A DNA stretch of 64,000 nt from Solibacillus isronensis (GTDB taxonomy: Bacteria; Bacillota; Bacilli; Bacillales_A; Planococcaceae): contig NZ_FVZN01000013.1 in the NCBI RefSeq assembly GCF_900168685.1, positions 62,001-126,000 of the forward strand, given 5' to 3'. The notes below the pieces were generated by a model that had not been told where the DNA came from, made no database searches, and was given only the letters and a program-made list of their open reading frames with translations. The number at the start of each line of letters is the position of its first letter. Position 1 is the stretch's first letter. Of the stretch, positions 35,103 to 44,368 are shown one piece after another. A program made the position numbers and the translations under genes.

Positions 35103-35455
35103 TCATAAACATCAGTTATGTGAATATAATATTTTTGTTTCATATTATGATTAATAAGTTTTCCTTCATATAATAATGTACCTTGTTCAATATCAAAAAT
35201 CTTGAGTACAAAATCGTTATTCACTTCTGTCATGACGTAAAACTTTCCTTTTAGTGAAGTCGTGCTATTAAGTTCAGGAATTAACACTTTTTCAGAATAC
35301 GGTACAGTAATCGGTTCAAGCCATCTCTGCTGTCCGATATTATATCTGTAAATGACTATTTCCTCTTTTGTTTGCCCTTTTTCTGCAGTAAAGCTCATAT
35401 CTTTCAATACTTGCTTTCTTTTATATTTTTTAGAGACATTTTTTACTTCAATCAC
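35090..35455 (-). pseudogene. Truncated ABC ATPase N-terminus fused to an unrelated C-terminus
   Basis: A 121-codon frame. Residues 1-26 are the opening of an ABC ATPase (MIEVKNVSKKYKRKQVLKDM, then SFTAEKGQ). The text breaks exactly where the Walker A loop should follow. The remaining 95 residues (TKEEIVIYRYNIGQQRW to THITDVYELEK-like end) look like the C-terminal part of another, beta-rich protein. No Walker A, signature or Walker B is present, so it cannot be an ATPase. GTG at 35455 overlaps the YtrA stop. An internal deletion in a YtrA-type operon that joined two genes in frame best explains it. Confidence 0.7.
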
Positions 35456-35825
35456 GCTGCTCCGCCTCCTCATACTGTTTCTGTACGAGCTCCATTATTT
35501 CGGGAAATGGCGCATTGATTGATTTTATCGAACTGATAAATACTTGCACCGCTTCACTAATTAATTCTTCACGTACACTTTTTAATACCGCTTCATCTTT
35601 CGTAATGCAACTTGGCATATTTCCTTCTGTATAAATCAATTTCTGCTCCTCCATTTCCTTATAGGCACGCTGCACTGTATTCGGGTTGATTTTGAGCTGA
35701 TTGGCCAACTCCCGTCTAGATGGGATGACATGCCCTGGCGCAAACGAACCTTTTGCAATTTGTTCCTTAAAATGACGGATAACCTGCACATATACAGGAT
35801 CCCGGTTATTGAATTTCACATCCAC
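35448..35825 (-). CDS. ytrA: GntR family transcriptional regulator, YtrA subfamily
   Basis: A 125-residue regulator. The winged helix-turn-helix spans residues 8-75 (YVQVIRHFKEQIAKGSF, PSRRELANQLKINPNTVQRAYKEMEEQ), followed by the short dimerisation tail of the YtrA subfamily (about 45 residues). YtrA proteins repress their own operon, usually with ABC transporter genes, and respond to cell-wall antibiotics. GTG at 35825 is 9 bases after AAAGGAG; an upstream ATG in frame has no site. The partner ATPase is now a truncated fusion, so the regulator may be an orphan. Four matching operator palindromes lie upstream. Confidence 0.88.
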   Translation of the reverse strand: MDVKFNNRDPVYVQVIRHFKEQIAKGSFAPGHVIPSRRELANQLKINPNTVQRAYKEMEEQKLIYTEGNMPSCITKDEAVLKSVREELISEAVQVFISSIKSINAPFPEIMELVQKQYEEAEQRD

Positions 35826-35842
35826 CTTGTTCAGCTCCTTTC

Positions 35843-35864
35843 GTGTATTATCCACTTAATACAC
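35843..35864. promoter_or_regulatory. YtrA-type operator 1
   Basis: Perfect arms GTGTATTA and TAATACAC separated by 6 bases. It lies just upstream of the ribosome site of the GntR gene. Confidence 0.75.
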
Positions 35865-35894
35865 TATCCGCAAAAAAATTCGTCGAACCGTACT

Positions 35895-35916
35895 CTGTAC
35901 TAACTACTTAATACAG
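35895..35916. promoter_or_regulatory. YtrA-type operator 2
   Basis: Arms CTGTACTA and TAATACAG separated by 6 bases, one mismatch in the pairing. Confidence 0.65.
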
Positions 35917-35930
35917 TATGCACAAAAAAA

Positions 35931-35950
35931 TGTATTAAGCACTTCATACA
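35931..35950. promoter_or_regulatory. YtrA-type operator 3
   Basis: Arms TGTATTA and TCATACA separated by 6 bases, one mismatch in the pairing. Confidence 0.6.
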
Positions 35951-35958
35951 CCTAATAA

Positions 35959-35980
35959 GTGTATTATGTGGTTAATACAT
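35959..35980. promoter_or_regulatory. YtrA-type operator 4
   Basis: Arms GTGTATTA and TAATACAT separated by 6 bases, outer pair mismatched. It lies only 19 bases from the end of the transglutaminase-like gene. Confidence 0.65.
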
Positions 35981-35998
35981 CCTTTTGTCAATATTTTT

Positions 35999-37294
35999 TT
36001 ACAGGTAATCATTAACAGATGTTTTCGGATAATCCGATTTAATCCATTCATGGTCATTCGAAAGTTTTTCATCGCTTATAAGGAAATATTGATAATGGAC
36101 TCGATCTCCCTGATCCGGAACCGGGTCATTCCATGTAATATCGAGGTGATACCACTGTCCATCCACTTTCACCAAATTCCAGGCATGTGGTCCGCCTGCA
36201 TTACCGACAACATATTTCGCCTCGATACCGAGCGCTTCAAACATTAATAACGCGGCCAGTGCATATCCTTCACAGACACCTTCCCCATTCATTAAAACAG
36301 AATACGGTGTATGCGGATTCGCTTTACTGTCCACATTGTACGCTGTATGCACGACTAAATAATCGTTCACAAATTTCACTTTCTCCGATGTCGTTGCGTT
36401 CTCCGGAATTGTACTTATAATTTGGTCGATTTTCCCTAGCACAATGGCATTTTCTTCTGCTGTTAAATCATAGTTTACCGTTGCATGCCATTCGACTTTA
36501 TTGCCATAGTATTTGGCGCGTGTTGAAAACTCGCCCATAACCGCCCATAAATACGGTTCATTTATTTCCAGCCATGCAAATACTTCATCAATAGTCGTTT
36601 CAAAATCAGAGACATCCCCCTCATAGTAAACCGTAAACTGATGTTCAAACTGCGACATATGGTGGGCGATTGCCTGACCTAACTGCTCCACATTTGTCAC
36701 TGCCTGCGGTAAATCTTTTACATCGTAAACCGGAACAACCTTCTTATTCGCCAAATCCTGAAATTTAAAGCTTTGCAGTTTATTTTCACCTTGCATAAAG
36801 CTTGTCACGATCTGATCGATTTTATCTTCCAAGTTAACATTCAGTTTTAGTTGAATGTTTTCGTCAACTGTCGGCAATGTCAATGAAGAGGCTTTTACTT
36901 CATCCTTCAAAATTCCTCCTGAAAGAATTGTCGCAATAAGAAAAAGACACGTAAATAACCCTTTTGAATACGTTAATGCGCTTGCATACAGTTTTGTAAA
37001 AGGATTTCTCGTCATACGATTTAATTCTGTATTTGCTTTCAGTTCGAACTTATCTCTGTCTCTGGAGGCAAATAATCGATTTGGTTTAGATGTCACGTTA
37101 TTATAAACACTTTTATATACGTCATAAAGCTGTTGCTTATTGCCTTTTGCCAATTTAATTTGTTTAAAATTCTGCCTGATTCCTTTTCTTATACGGCTCC
37201 GAATATATAATTGAGCGGTAAAGGAACGAAACAGCTTTATAAAAATTACTAGGACGATTAGAAAAATGATTGAAAAAATAATTAAATTACTCAT
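35999..37294 (-). CDS. Membrane-anchored transglutaminase-like domain protein
   Basis: A 431-residue protein. A hydrophobic segment at residues 4-20 and another at about 110-127 flank a basic cytoplasmic region, and the rest lies outside. The transglutaminase-like core (about 300-400) has the Cys in GEGVCEGYALAALLMFEALGI, the His in GGPHAWNLVKVDGQWYHLD and the Asp in the following TWNDP. This Cys-His-Asp triad is complete. Such proteins act as peptidases or cross-linkers at the cell surface. The segment between (QLKLNVNLEDKIDQIV to HATVNYDLTAE) looks like a preceding accessory domain. It starts before an array of YtrA operators that face the other way. Substrate unknown. Confidence 0.83.
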   Translation of the reverse strand: MSNLIIFSIIFLIVLVIFIKLFRSFTAQLYIRSRIRKGIRQNFKQIKLAKGNKQQLYDVYKSVYNNVTSKPNRLFASRDRDKFELKANTELNRMTRNPFTKLYASALTYSKGLFTCLFLIATILSGGILKDEVKASSLTLPTVDENIQLKLNVNLEDKIDQIVTSFMQGENKLQSFKFQDLANKKVVPVYDVKDLPQAVTNVEQLGQAIAHHMSQFEHQFTVYYEGDVSDFETTIDEVFAWLEINEPYLWAVMGEFSTRAKYYGNKVEWHATVNYDLTAEENAIVLGKIDQIISTIPENATTSEKVKFVNDYLVVHTAYNVDSKANPHTPYSVLMNGEGVCEGYALAALLMFEALGIEAKYVVGNAGGPHAWNLVKVDGQWYHLDITWNDPVPDQGDRVHYQYFLISDEKLSNDHEWIKSDYPKTSVNDYL

Positions 37295-37470
37295 ATTACC
37301 CCCTACTAATTTTACTTATTTCTATATTACTTAATTATAGTTTCAAATGATAAATAATATGCATGACATTCTCATAAATAGTCCTTGTGCTATTTTTCTT
37401 ACCTCTTATTTATAGATTAGCTTTATAGTAAATGAATTTTCCGAAAACGATTTACTTCCACAGTATAAAA

Positions 37471-37495
37471 GTGTAAAATTACACTAATAGGGTAT
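37471..37495 (+). promoter_or_regulatory. Sigma-B-type promoter for the DUF2339 gene
   Basis: GTGTAA (37471-37476), 13 bases, GGGTAT (37490-37495). One mismatch to GTTTAA and a perfect second hexamer, 28 bases before the GTG start. Confidence 0.5.
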
Positions 37496-37523
37496 CATTA
37501 CTTTTATTGAAAGAGGTGATTGT

Positions 37524-39605
37524 GTGGAAAGAGATCCAGAGATGCTGGAGCGGATTGCGGCTTTGGAACAGGAAGTACGCTCATTAAAAACAGAAGTACA
37601 GCATTTAAAGAAGCATGTAAAAATTGAGCAGATTGTACCCATAAAAAATGAACCGGTAAAACCTTTTGTACGGAAAAATCTCCCTTTACCAAGTACGGTT
37701 GCGGTTCCTAAGGAAGACCCTATTCCGGAAAAGGAAAAGCGGTCACTCGAAGAATTGTTTACTCGCGCATTACCGCGAATCTTTACGGTCATTTTAGTGC
37801 TCGGTGTCCTTTGGGGCTTGAAACTTGTTAGTGATTATGGTTTCTTATCTGATAGCGTCAAAATTATTGCCGGCTTTGTATTATCGATCGGTCTTGGCGC
37901 ATGTGCCTATTATATGGAGAAAAAGGAAAAAGGGTCGCGGGTTGTCGCGTTATCGCTTTACGGTGGTGCCTTCATTGTCGGGATATTAACAACTGCTGCG
38001 GGGGCCATTTTATATGACGTGCTTAGTTTATATGTAGCACTGATTTTTGCACTAATTTACATTGTATACGGAGTTTTCATCAGCTATGTTAAAGGAAATG
38101 AAGCATTGACAGCACTCGTTGTCTTTACGTCATTATTACTGCCGTATTTACTGGAATACATGCAGTTTAGCGGAATCATTATCGGCATTTTCGTCGTGTT
38201 GCTGTTCGCCGTTGTGCAAGTCGTTATTTTAAAGCATACACAGCGTAGAGCACTTTATATCGGGACCGCTTTTTCAGTTTTAGCACTGGCGGTGGTTTCA
38301 ATATTCCATGATGAACGACTCGTCTTTTTTGCATTTGCGATCATTGCGGTTTTCAGTCTGTTTCTCTTAAGTTTCTTAAGGTTATATTCTAGTAATAGTA
38401 AATTGCATGCTAGTTTACTATTCACCTTTACTGTCATCATCTTGTCATTAATAAACGGTATTCTTTCTCAAGAAGAGACTCCGTTACTCATCGCTCTTGT
38501 TTTGTTCTTTGCGATATTAGCTAGTGCTTTATATATCGTATTCAAGCGTACGGACCGACTGATGATCGATATGTTCGGGACATTATCGGCGATTGTACTG
38601 CTGAATATTATTACCCAGCTCAATATTTCAAGTGAATTGTCATTGCTTCTGATGATTGTTGTGGCATTTGGCGGACTGGTCGTTGCGGTGAAGCATGCGA
38701 TTTTATTCATGAAATGGGTTAAGGGCATTACATTTTCTGTACTCGCCTTTTTCGTTCTAATGTTTTATGAAGTGGAGCCATTCTTCTCGTTGAGGCATTT
38801 GAACATTGTTCTTGTTATTGCAATGCTTGCCGTTCTTTATAAGGTTCTGCTTCAGTATAAGGCTGCACCGGTTGAAGAGAAAAAGAGGCTTTTCAAATTG
38901 GAAGATATTTATCCGTGCCTATTATATTTAATTGCCTTGCTTTATGTTTGGAAACTGGATTGGGCGTATATGCCGCAGCATTATACAACGTTTTTAGCAT
39001 ATGGTGTAATTGCGTTTGCCTTTGCCGCTGTTTTAGTCGTCAAACGCGAAATCGTCGGCAAATTTTTACCTTGGCTTGCTTTTGGCGTTTACGTGTTTGC
39101 GGGACTTGTTTTACTTTCGACTGTGTGGGTTGACGATCAGGCAGTTCTTGTCGCCCTTATCGTCCGCATTTTATACTTTGCTATACTGTGGGCAATTGTT
39201 GCAGATGCTTGGGAACAAGGTTGGATTTATAAAAATTACACAACGTTTTTCAGCCAAAATACAGAGAAACTCACGATCTCCAGTATGATAATTTCAATTA
39301 TATGGATTTTCAGTATAACGAATTTCATGAATTTCCATGATCTTCTCAATTGGAGCTCAGCGGTTATTCTAAATACTGTATTCATTTTCATCTTCGCCTG
39401 CTTATCGCTGTTCCTTGCAGCGAAACGAAGCTACTCAAATTTGAAAATGGTCGGTATAGGCTTACTGTTCTTCGGGATTATTAAGATGATTTTCTTTGAT
39501 TTATCCGAGCTCGATATTCTGATTCGTTCGATTTCGTTCATTATTATCGGTGCGATCGGGCTGGTCATTTCAAACAAGCTGCTTGGAAAAGGAAAAGACG
39601 AATAA
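37524..39605 (+). CDS. DUF2339 polytopic membrane protein
   Basis: A 693-residue protein with an N-terminal coiled coil (about residues 6-40, IAALEQEVRSLKTEVQHLKKH), a Pro-rich linker and then some 18-20 hydrophobic helices to the C-terminus. This layout, with the segment GGAFIVGILTTAAGAILYDVLS, fits DUF2339 membrane proteins. No function is established for the family. GTG at 37524 follows AAGAGGTGATT. A sigma-B-like promoter with a short leader lies directly upstream, suggesting stress induction. It is transcribed alone and ends with a terminator. Confidence 0.82.
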   Translation: MERDPEMLERIAALEQEVRSLKTEVQHLKKHVKIEQIVPIKNEPVKPFVRKNLPLPSTVAVPKEDPIPEKEKRSLEELFTRALPRIFTVILVLGVLWGLKLVSDYGFLSDSVKIIAGFVLSIGLGACAYYMEKKEKGSRVVALSLYGGAFIVGILTTAAGAILYDVLSLYVALIFALIYIVYGVFISYVKGNEALTALVVFTSLLLPYLLEYMQFSGIIIGIFVVLLFAVVQVVILKHTQRRALYIGTAFSVLALAVVSIFHDERLVFFAFAIIAVFSLFLLSFLRLYSSNSKLHASLLFTFTVIILSLINGILSQEETPLLIALVLFFAILASALYIVFKRTDRLMIDMFGTLSAIVLLNIITQLNISSELSLLLMIVVAFGGLVVAVKHAILFMKWVKGITFSVLAFFVLMFYEVEPFFSLRHLNIVLVIAMLAVLYKVLLQYKAAPVEEKKRLFKLEDIYPCLLYLIALLYVWKLDWAYMPQHYTTFLAYGVIAFAFAAVLVVKREIVGKFLPWLAFGVYVFAGLVLLSTVWVDDQAVLVALIVRILYFAILWAIVADAWEQGWIYKNYTTFFSQNTEKLTISSMIISIIWIFSITNFMNFHDLLNWSSAVILNTVFIFIFACLSLFLAAKRSYSNLKMVGIGLLFFGIIKMIFFDLSELDILIRSISFIIIGAIGLVISNKLLGKGKDE

Positions 39606-39615
39606 TTGTTATATA

Positions 39616-39650
39616 AAAATAGTCTGAGCGATTTTACTCAGGCTATTTTT
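39616..39650 (+). terminator. Intrinsic terminator after the DUF2339 gene
   Basis: Arms AAAATAG.CTGAG and CTCAG.CTATTTT with a 7-base loop, followed by T. Confidence 0.85.
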
Positions 39651-39718
39651 TATTACAATTCGTCGAAATAGAAATAGTATTATGTTATATTTAGTGTATT
39701 ATTACACGAGGTGATTCG

Positions 39719-40174
39719 ATGGATCGAGATTTTATCATACAAATAACATCGGAAAGTTTGAAACTTATCCGCACTGAAAATAATTATACGCAAGATAAAA
39801 TGGCTGAAATTTTGGGCATTTCGAAAAAGACACTCGTACAAATCGAGAAAGAGCGCACTTATGCAAACTGGACAACGACGATTGCGATTTGTGCCCTATT
39901 CCGCCATAGTGAAACATTGCAAAACCGTATTGGCGGTGATCCGATGGAAGTCATTGAACTTACTGCGCATAATGTCATCATTACCCCGCGCGAAAAAACG
40001 ATGGGCGGGTATGTATGGTGGAAAAACATCGACGAACATAAAAAACACCGTCTTCAGCAAAATCTTTTAAGCAAGCATTACCGCATTTTAGACGACGAAA
40101 ACTATCGAATCATTAGTACGTTTGAAGAAGAGGTCGTAATGGAAAAGTGGCAAGCGATAAAATCTATTATTTAA
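39719..40174 (+). CDS. XRE-family helix-turn-helix regulator
   Basis: A 151-residue regulator. The XRE-type helix-turn-helix is at residues 13-65 (LKLIRTENNYTQDKMAEILGISKKTLVQIEKERTY). The C-terminal half (about 75-150) carries MEVIELTAHNVIITPREKTMGGYVWW and looks like a small unknown domain rather than a typical ligand domain. GAGGTGATTCG precedes the ATG. The gene has its own terminator and stands between the DUF2339 gene and the endonuclease Q-like gene; no partner can be named. Its target is unknown. Confidence 0.82.
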   Translation: MDRDFIIQITSESLKLIRTENNYTQDKMAEILGISKKTLVQIEKERTYANWTTTIAICALFRHSETLQNRIGGDPMEVIELTAHNVIITPREKTMGGYVWWKNIDEHKKHRLQQNLLSKHYRILDDENYRIISTFEEEVVMEKWQAIKSII

Positions 40175-40192
40175 CTAAAATATTCTGTGACC

Positions 40193-40231
40193 TCCTGCTG
40201 ATTGGATTTTCCCCTGTCAGCAGGATTTTTT
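40193..40231 (+). terminator. Intrinsic terminator after the XRE gene
   Basis: Arms TCCTGCTG and CAGCAGGA with a 17-base loop, followed by a run of six T. Confidence 0.75.
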
Positions 40232-40365
40232 GATGCCGGGAAGTGATTTATTTCGGTTGAAAATTTCTTATAGTTAATACTCGTAAATAAACTTCCCCTC
40301 CCTGAAAATAAACCTCGAATTTCGGGTATGATTTATTAAACAACTTTTTTAAGGATGTGTGTACG

Positions 40366-41538
40366 ATGTGGAAGGAAATTTATGCGGATTTACATATACA
40401 TATTGGACGTACTTATAAAGGACGGGCAGTCAAAATAACAGGAAGCAAAAACCTGACGCTGACAAATATTTTGGAAACCGCTACATCGAGAAAAGGATTA
40501 GATTTAATCGGCATTATCGATTGTCATTCACCAGAAGTAATCGAAGAAGTAGAACAGCTGCTTCATGAACAAAAAGCAACAGAATTAGATGAAGGCGGAA
40601 TTCGTTATAAAAAGACGACGCTCATTTTAGGAACTGAAATTGAGATTTACGATGCAAATTGTCATGGACCGATCCATGTCCTTTGCTATATACCAACACT
40701 TACGAAGATGAAGCAGTTTTCCAATTGGCTACAGCTTCATCAGAAGAACATCCATTTGAGCACACAGCGGACACGATGTGATGGCCGTACACTGCAGGAA
40801 AAAGTTCGTGAACTTGACGGTCTGTTTATTCCGGCACATGTATTTACCCCGTTTAAAAGTCTTTTTGGTAAAGGCGTTAAAAGCAGCTTAACGGAAGTTT
40901 TCGATCCATCACTCATTGATGGAATTGAACTTGGTTTAAGTTCGGACACAATGATGGTCAAAGGGATCAGTGAGTTGGCCCAATATAGTTTTGTAACTAA
41001 TTCGGATGCGCATTCTTTAGGAAAGCTTGCCCGTGAATATCAGAAAATCCGGCTAAAGGATGCTAATTTTGAGGAGCTGAGAAAAGCGCTCCATCAAATT
41101 GAAGGAAGACAAATCATAGCCAATTACGGACTCAATCCCCTTCTTGGCAAATATCACGAAACGGTATGTGCCAACTGCGGCGAACAATTAATAGAAGAAG
41201 GTCATAGCCGTTGTCCTCATTGCGGAAAGGAACAACTGATCAAAGGCGTTGCAAAAAGAATTGTAGAATTAACGGATAACCCGCTACTGGAAATCAGCAG
41301 GCCTCCATACATTCATCAAGTTCCGCTCGATTTTATTCCAGGTATTGGTTCTAAAACAATCGAAAAGATGCTGGATGCTTTTGGTACCGAGATGAATATA
41401 TTGCATGAGGCTTCATTGGATGAACTGAAAAACGTCATTCCCGAAAAACTCGCAGTGATAATCGACCTATCGAGAAAAGGAGAAATTGCCATAACGGGAG
41501 GCGGTGGCGGAATTTACGGGAAAATTGATACGAATTAA
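40366..41538 (+). CDS. Endonuclease Q-like DNA repair protein (PHP domain, zinc ribbon, HhH)
   Basis: A 390-residue protein with the layout of endonuclease Q, which cuts DNA 5' of deaminated bases such as uracil and hypoxanthine. The PHP domain opens with YADLHIHIG (metal-binding histidines) and includes IGIIDCHSPEV, GTEIEIYDANCHGPIHVLCY and TNSDAHSLG. A four-cysteine zinc ribbon (CANCGEQ and CPHCGKE) is at about 265-290, followed by a helix-hairpin-helix (FIPGIGSKTIEKML). EndoQ is best known from Thermococcales but is also reported in some Bacillus. ATG at 40366 follows AAGGATG. A GTG three codons upstream is possible. It is a single gene. Confidence 0.85.
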   Translation: MWKEIYADLHIHIGRTYKGRAVKITGSKNLTLTNILETATSRKGLDLIGIIDCHSPEVIEEVEQLLHEQKATELDEGGIRYKKTTLILGTEIEIYDANCHGPIHVLCYIPTLTKMKQFSNWLQLHQKNIHLSTQRTRCDGRTLQEKVRELDGLFIPAHVFTPFKSLFGKGVKSSLTEVFDPSLIDGIELGLSSDTMMVKGISELAQYSFVTNSDAHSLGKLAREYQKIRLKDANFEELRKALHQIEGRQIIANYGLNPLLGKYHETVCANCGEQLIEEGHSRCPHCGKEQLIKGVAKRIVELTDNPLLEISRPPYIHQVPLDFIPGIGSKTIEKMLDAFGTEMNILHEASLDELKNVIPEKLAVIIDLSRKGEIAITGGGGGIYGKIDTN

Positions 41539-41662
41539 ATCATTTATACCGATTAAACATCGTAATTCTTTCCACTTTTTAAATCATCATATTCGTACAC
41601 TTTACTAAGTTATAGTATACTTAGTTGATAGAAATTTTATATAAAGGCAGGGTAGGAGCATA

Positions 41663-44368
41663 ATGAAGAAAAAACGTAAATTGGGCATTGGCTTCAAAAT
41701 TACGAGTGGATATATTATTCTCATAGTATGTTTAATCGTTGCGGCGCTTGTCTTGAATAATCAAATAACAAGTTTACAAAAAGAACGAAACGACATTATT
41801 AAATATGATTCTCAAATGCGTATGATGTCAAACAATCTGGAACGACAAATTCTTAATATGGAATCCTCCTTACATCGTTATCTAATTACAGACGATGAAA
41901 AGCATTTAGATAAGTTTAATGAAGAAATGGCAACATGGAAAGCTTCCTATGATGAATTAAGCACCATTGTTTATGACTTTTCAAGCGGTCAGGAACAGCT
42001 GGAAGTAGTACATAGCGGTATCGATGATTGGATTAACAATATTGGACAGCCTCTAATGAAAGCGATACTTGCTAACGATAATGAAGAAATACTTGCAACG
42101 TTCAACGGTGTTGAAAGCAGCTTAGCCATTAGTGAGCTGCAACAAAAATTCACTGCTTTCCGTACTTTTGAAACAGAAGCGATTCAAGAAAAAGTTTCGG
42201 AGCTTAATAATCAAAATACAGCATTAACGTATAGTCTTTTTGCGATCTTAACATTAATTGCGACTGTGACAATCGTTATTTTCACAATTATTTCACGTAA
42301 TATTGCCGGTTCGATCAACGAAGTTACTGAAGCGATTCAGGATATGAATGCTTCAGACGGTAAAGTACGTAAACGTATTACTGCCAAAACGAACGATGAA
42401 GTAAAAGATCTCGTACTGGCAACGAATTCACTTCTTACAACATTGGAAAACCGTCAATGGTACCAAACGAACTTGGCCGAAGTTGTAACAGCCTACCAAG
42501 GTGTCGATACACTTGATGAATTAGGTGAAGTATTGCTGAAATCATTAACGACTCGTACACATTCGGTGTATGGTGCATTTTACATTCAGGATATTCGCAA
42601 CCATAACAAATTCAATAAAATTTCTGCTTTTGCGGAAACAGGCGATGATGTTGGTCGTGACAGCTTTGAAGTTGGACAAGGCTTCATCGGTCAAAGTGTA
42701 AAAGAGAAACGTGTGTTAAGTTATGACAACAAAGATAATAGCTTCCACTACTTAGAAACATCACTTGGAAATATTCCGATCTCGAACGGTATTATCGTTC
42801 CTGTACTTTTCGGTAGAGAAGTCGTAGCTGTTTTTGAATTAGCTTCACTTAAGCCTTATAGCGAACAGCATCGCGAGCTTATTAAAGAGGTTGTTGTACA
42901 TCTAGGTGTAACGATCAACAGTATTATTGGTCGTATGGAAGTTATTCGTCTATTAAATGAATCACAGGCAATGACAGAAGAATTGCAAGTTCAGTCAGAA
43001 GAGCTTCAAACACAATCTGAAGAACTGAAAATGCAAACTGAAGAACTGACAACAATTAATGAACGTTTAGAAGAGCGTACACGTGATGCGGAACAAAAAA
43101 CACATGAACTGGAAAAAGTACAGGTAGAGTTAAGACAAAGTGCTGAACAGCTGCGTCAAAGCTCGAACTACAAATCAGAGTTCCTTGCGAATATGTCTCA
43201 CGAATTGCGTACACCGCTTAACAGTATTTTAATCTTGTCTGAAATGCTTGCCGAAAACCATGAACAACATCTATCTGAAGATGAGCTGGAATATGCAAAA
43301 GTTATCCATGATTCGGGTGAAGATTTACTGAACCTGATTAATGACATTCTGGATTTATCGAAAGTAGAAGCCGGAAAAATGGATTTATGGTTCAGAGAAA
43401 TGGATGTATATGAAATTCCACAGCATATTCAAAATCTATTCCTGCCGGTAGCAAATCAAAAAGGCTTGGAATTATCTGTTGATGTTGCAAATGATCTTGC
43501 GGAAATATTCCATACGGATGTGAAGCGATTCCATCAAATCCTAAATAACCTGCTTTCCAACGCATTGAAGTTTACGGAGGAAGGTTCGGTAACAGTGAAG
43601 GTGGATAAAGCACATATAACACCTGCCATGAGACAGCTAAGCGATACATGGATTACAGTTAGTGTGACAGATACCGGTATTGGTATTCCGAAAAATAAAC
43701 AAAATATTGTATTTGAATCGTTCCAGCAAGCTGACGGTGCCACTGTTCGTAAATATGGCGGTACAGGCTTAGGTTTATCGATTTGCCGTGAAGTTACTAA
43801 ACTTCTTGGTGGTTGGATTACTTTAACAAGTACTGAAGGCCAAGGTAGTACGTTTACAGTGTACTTGCCAAGCTTACCAGACGGAAATGCAGTTCAATCG
43901 AGCATCTCTGAACAGGAAGCAGTTTATACAGATGCCACTCCAGCACTTCCAATGGGTGTATCTAAATCGATATTTGATGAGAAGCATATTTTGATTGTTG
44001 ATGATGATTACCGTAATATTTATGCGCTTCGTCAGGCATTGGAGCATAAAGGTGTTCACATTATAGAAGCGACTAACGGTGTAGAATGCTTGAATATTTT
44101 ACAGACGGCAACACGCGTTGATGCTGTTCTGATGGATATTATGATGCCTGAAATGGACGGATATGAAACGATGGAGCGTATCCGCAAAGATTTACAATTA
44201 CATGAGCTGCCGATTATTGCATTAACAGCAAAAGCGATGAAGCAAGACCAAGACAGAGCATTTGAAGCAGGGGCTTCCGATTATATTAGTAAGCCTTTAA
44301 ACTTGGAACAACTATTCTCCGTACTAACGGTATGGCTCACAAGTGGGGAAAGTTTACGAAATGTATAG
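41663..44368 (+). CDS. rsbK: Hybrid sensor histidine kinase, RsbK-like
   Basis: A 901-residue hybrid kinase. Order: TM helix (about 12-32), CHASE3-type extracellular domain (about 40-185), TM helix (about 188-210), HAMP (about 212-262), GAF (about 275-415), a long coiled coil with EELQ-type repeats (about 430-495), HisKA with phospho-acceptor His513 in MSHELRTPLNS, ATPase domain (NNLLSNALKF, DTGIGIP, GGTGLGLSI) and a receiver with Asp825 in VLMDIMMPEMDG. This CHASE3-GAF-kinase-receiver plan, followed by a CheR-type gene and a nearby REC-PP2C gene, matches RsbK of the Bacillus cereus sigma-B pathway. The stop overlaps the next gene. Assignment rests on plan and neighbours. Confidence 0.82.
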   Translation: MKKKRKLGIGFKITSGYIILIVCLIVAALVLNNQITSLQKERNDIIKYDSQMRMMSNNLERQILNMESSLHRYLITDDEKHLDKFNEEMATWKASYDELSTIVYDFSSGQEQLEVVHSGIDDWINNIGQPLMKAILANDNEEILATFNGVESSLAISELQQKFTAFRTFETEAIQEKVSELNNQNTALTYSLFAILTLIATVTIVIFTIISRNIAGSINEVTEAIQDMNASDGKVRKRITAKTNDEVKDLVLATNSLLTTLENRQWYQTNLAEVVTAYQGVDTLDELGEVLLKSLTTRTHSVYGAFYIQDIRNHNKFNKISAFAETGDDVGRDSFEVGQGFIGQSVKEKRVLSYDNKDNSFHYLETSLGNIPISNGIIVPVLFGREVVAVFELASLKPYSEQHRELIKEVVVHLGVTINSIIGRMEVIRLLNESQAMTEELQVQSEELQTQSEELKMQTEELTTINERLEERTRDAEQKTHELEKVQVELRQSAEQLRQSSNYKSEFLANMSHELRTPLNSILILSEMLAENHEQHLSEDELEYAKVIHDSGEDLLNLINDILDLSKVEAGKMDLWFREMDVYEIPQHIQNLFLPVANQKGLELSVDVANDLAEIFHTDVKRFHQILNNLLSNALKFTEEGSVTVKVDKAHITPAMRQLSDTWITVSVTDTGIGIPKNKQNIVFESFQQADGATVRKYGGTGLGLSICREVTKLLGGWITLTSTEGQGSTFTVYLPSLPDGNAVQSSISEQEAVYTDATPALPMGVSKSIFDEKHILIVDDDYRNIYALRQALEHKGVHIIEATNGVECLNILQTATRVDAVLMDIMMPEMDGYETMERIRKDLQLHELPIIALTAKAMKQDQDRAFEAGASDYISKPLNLEQLFSVLTVWLTSGESLRNV

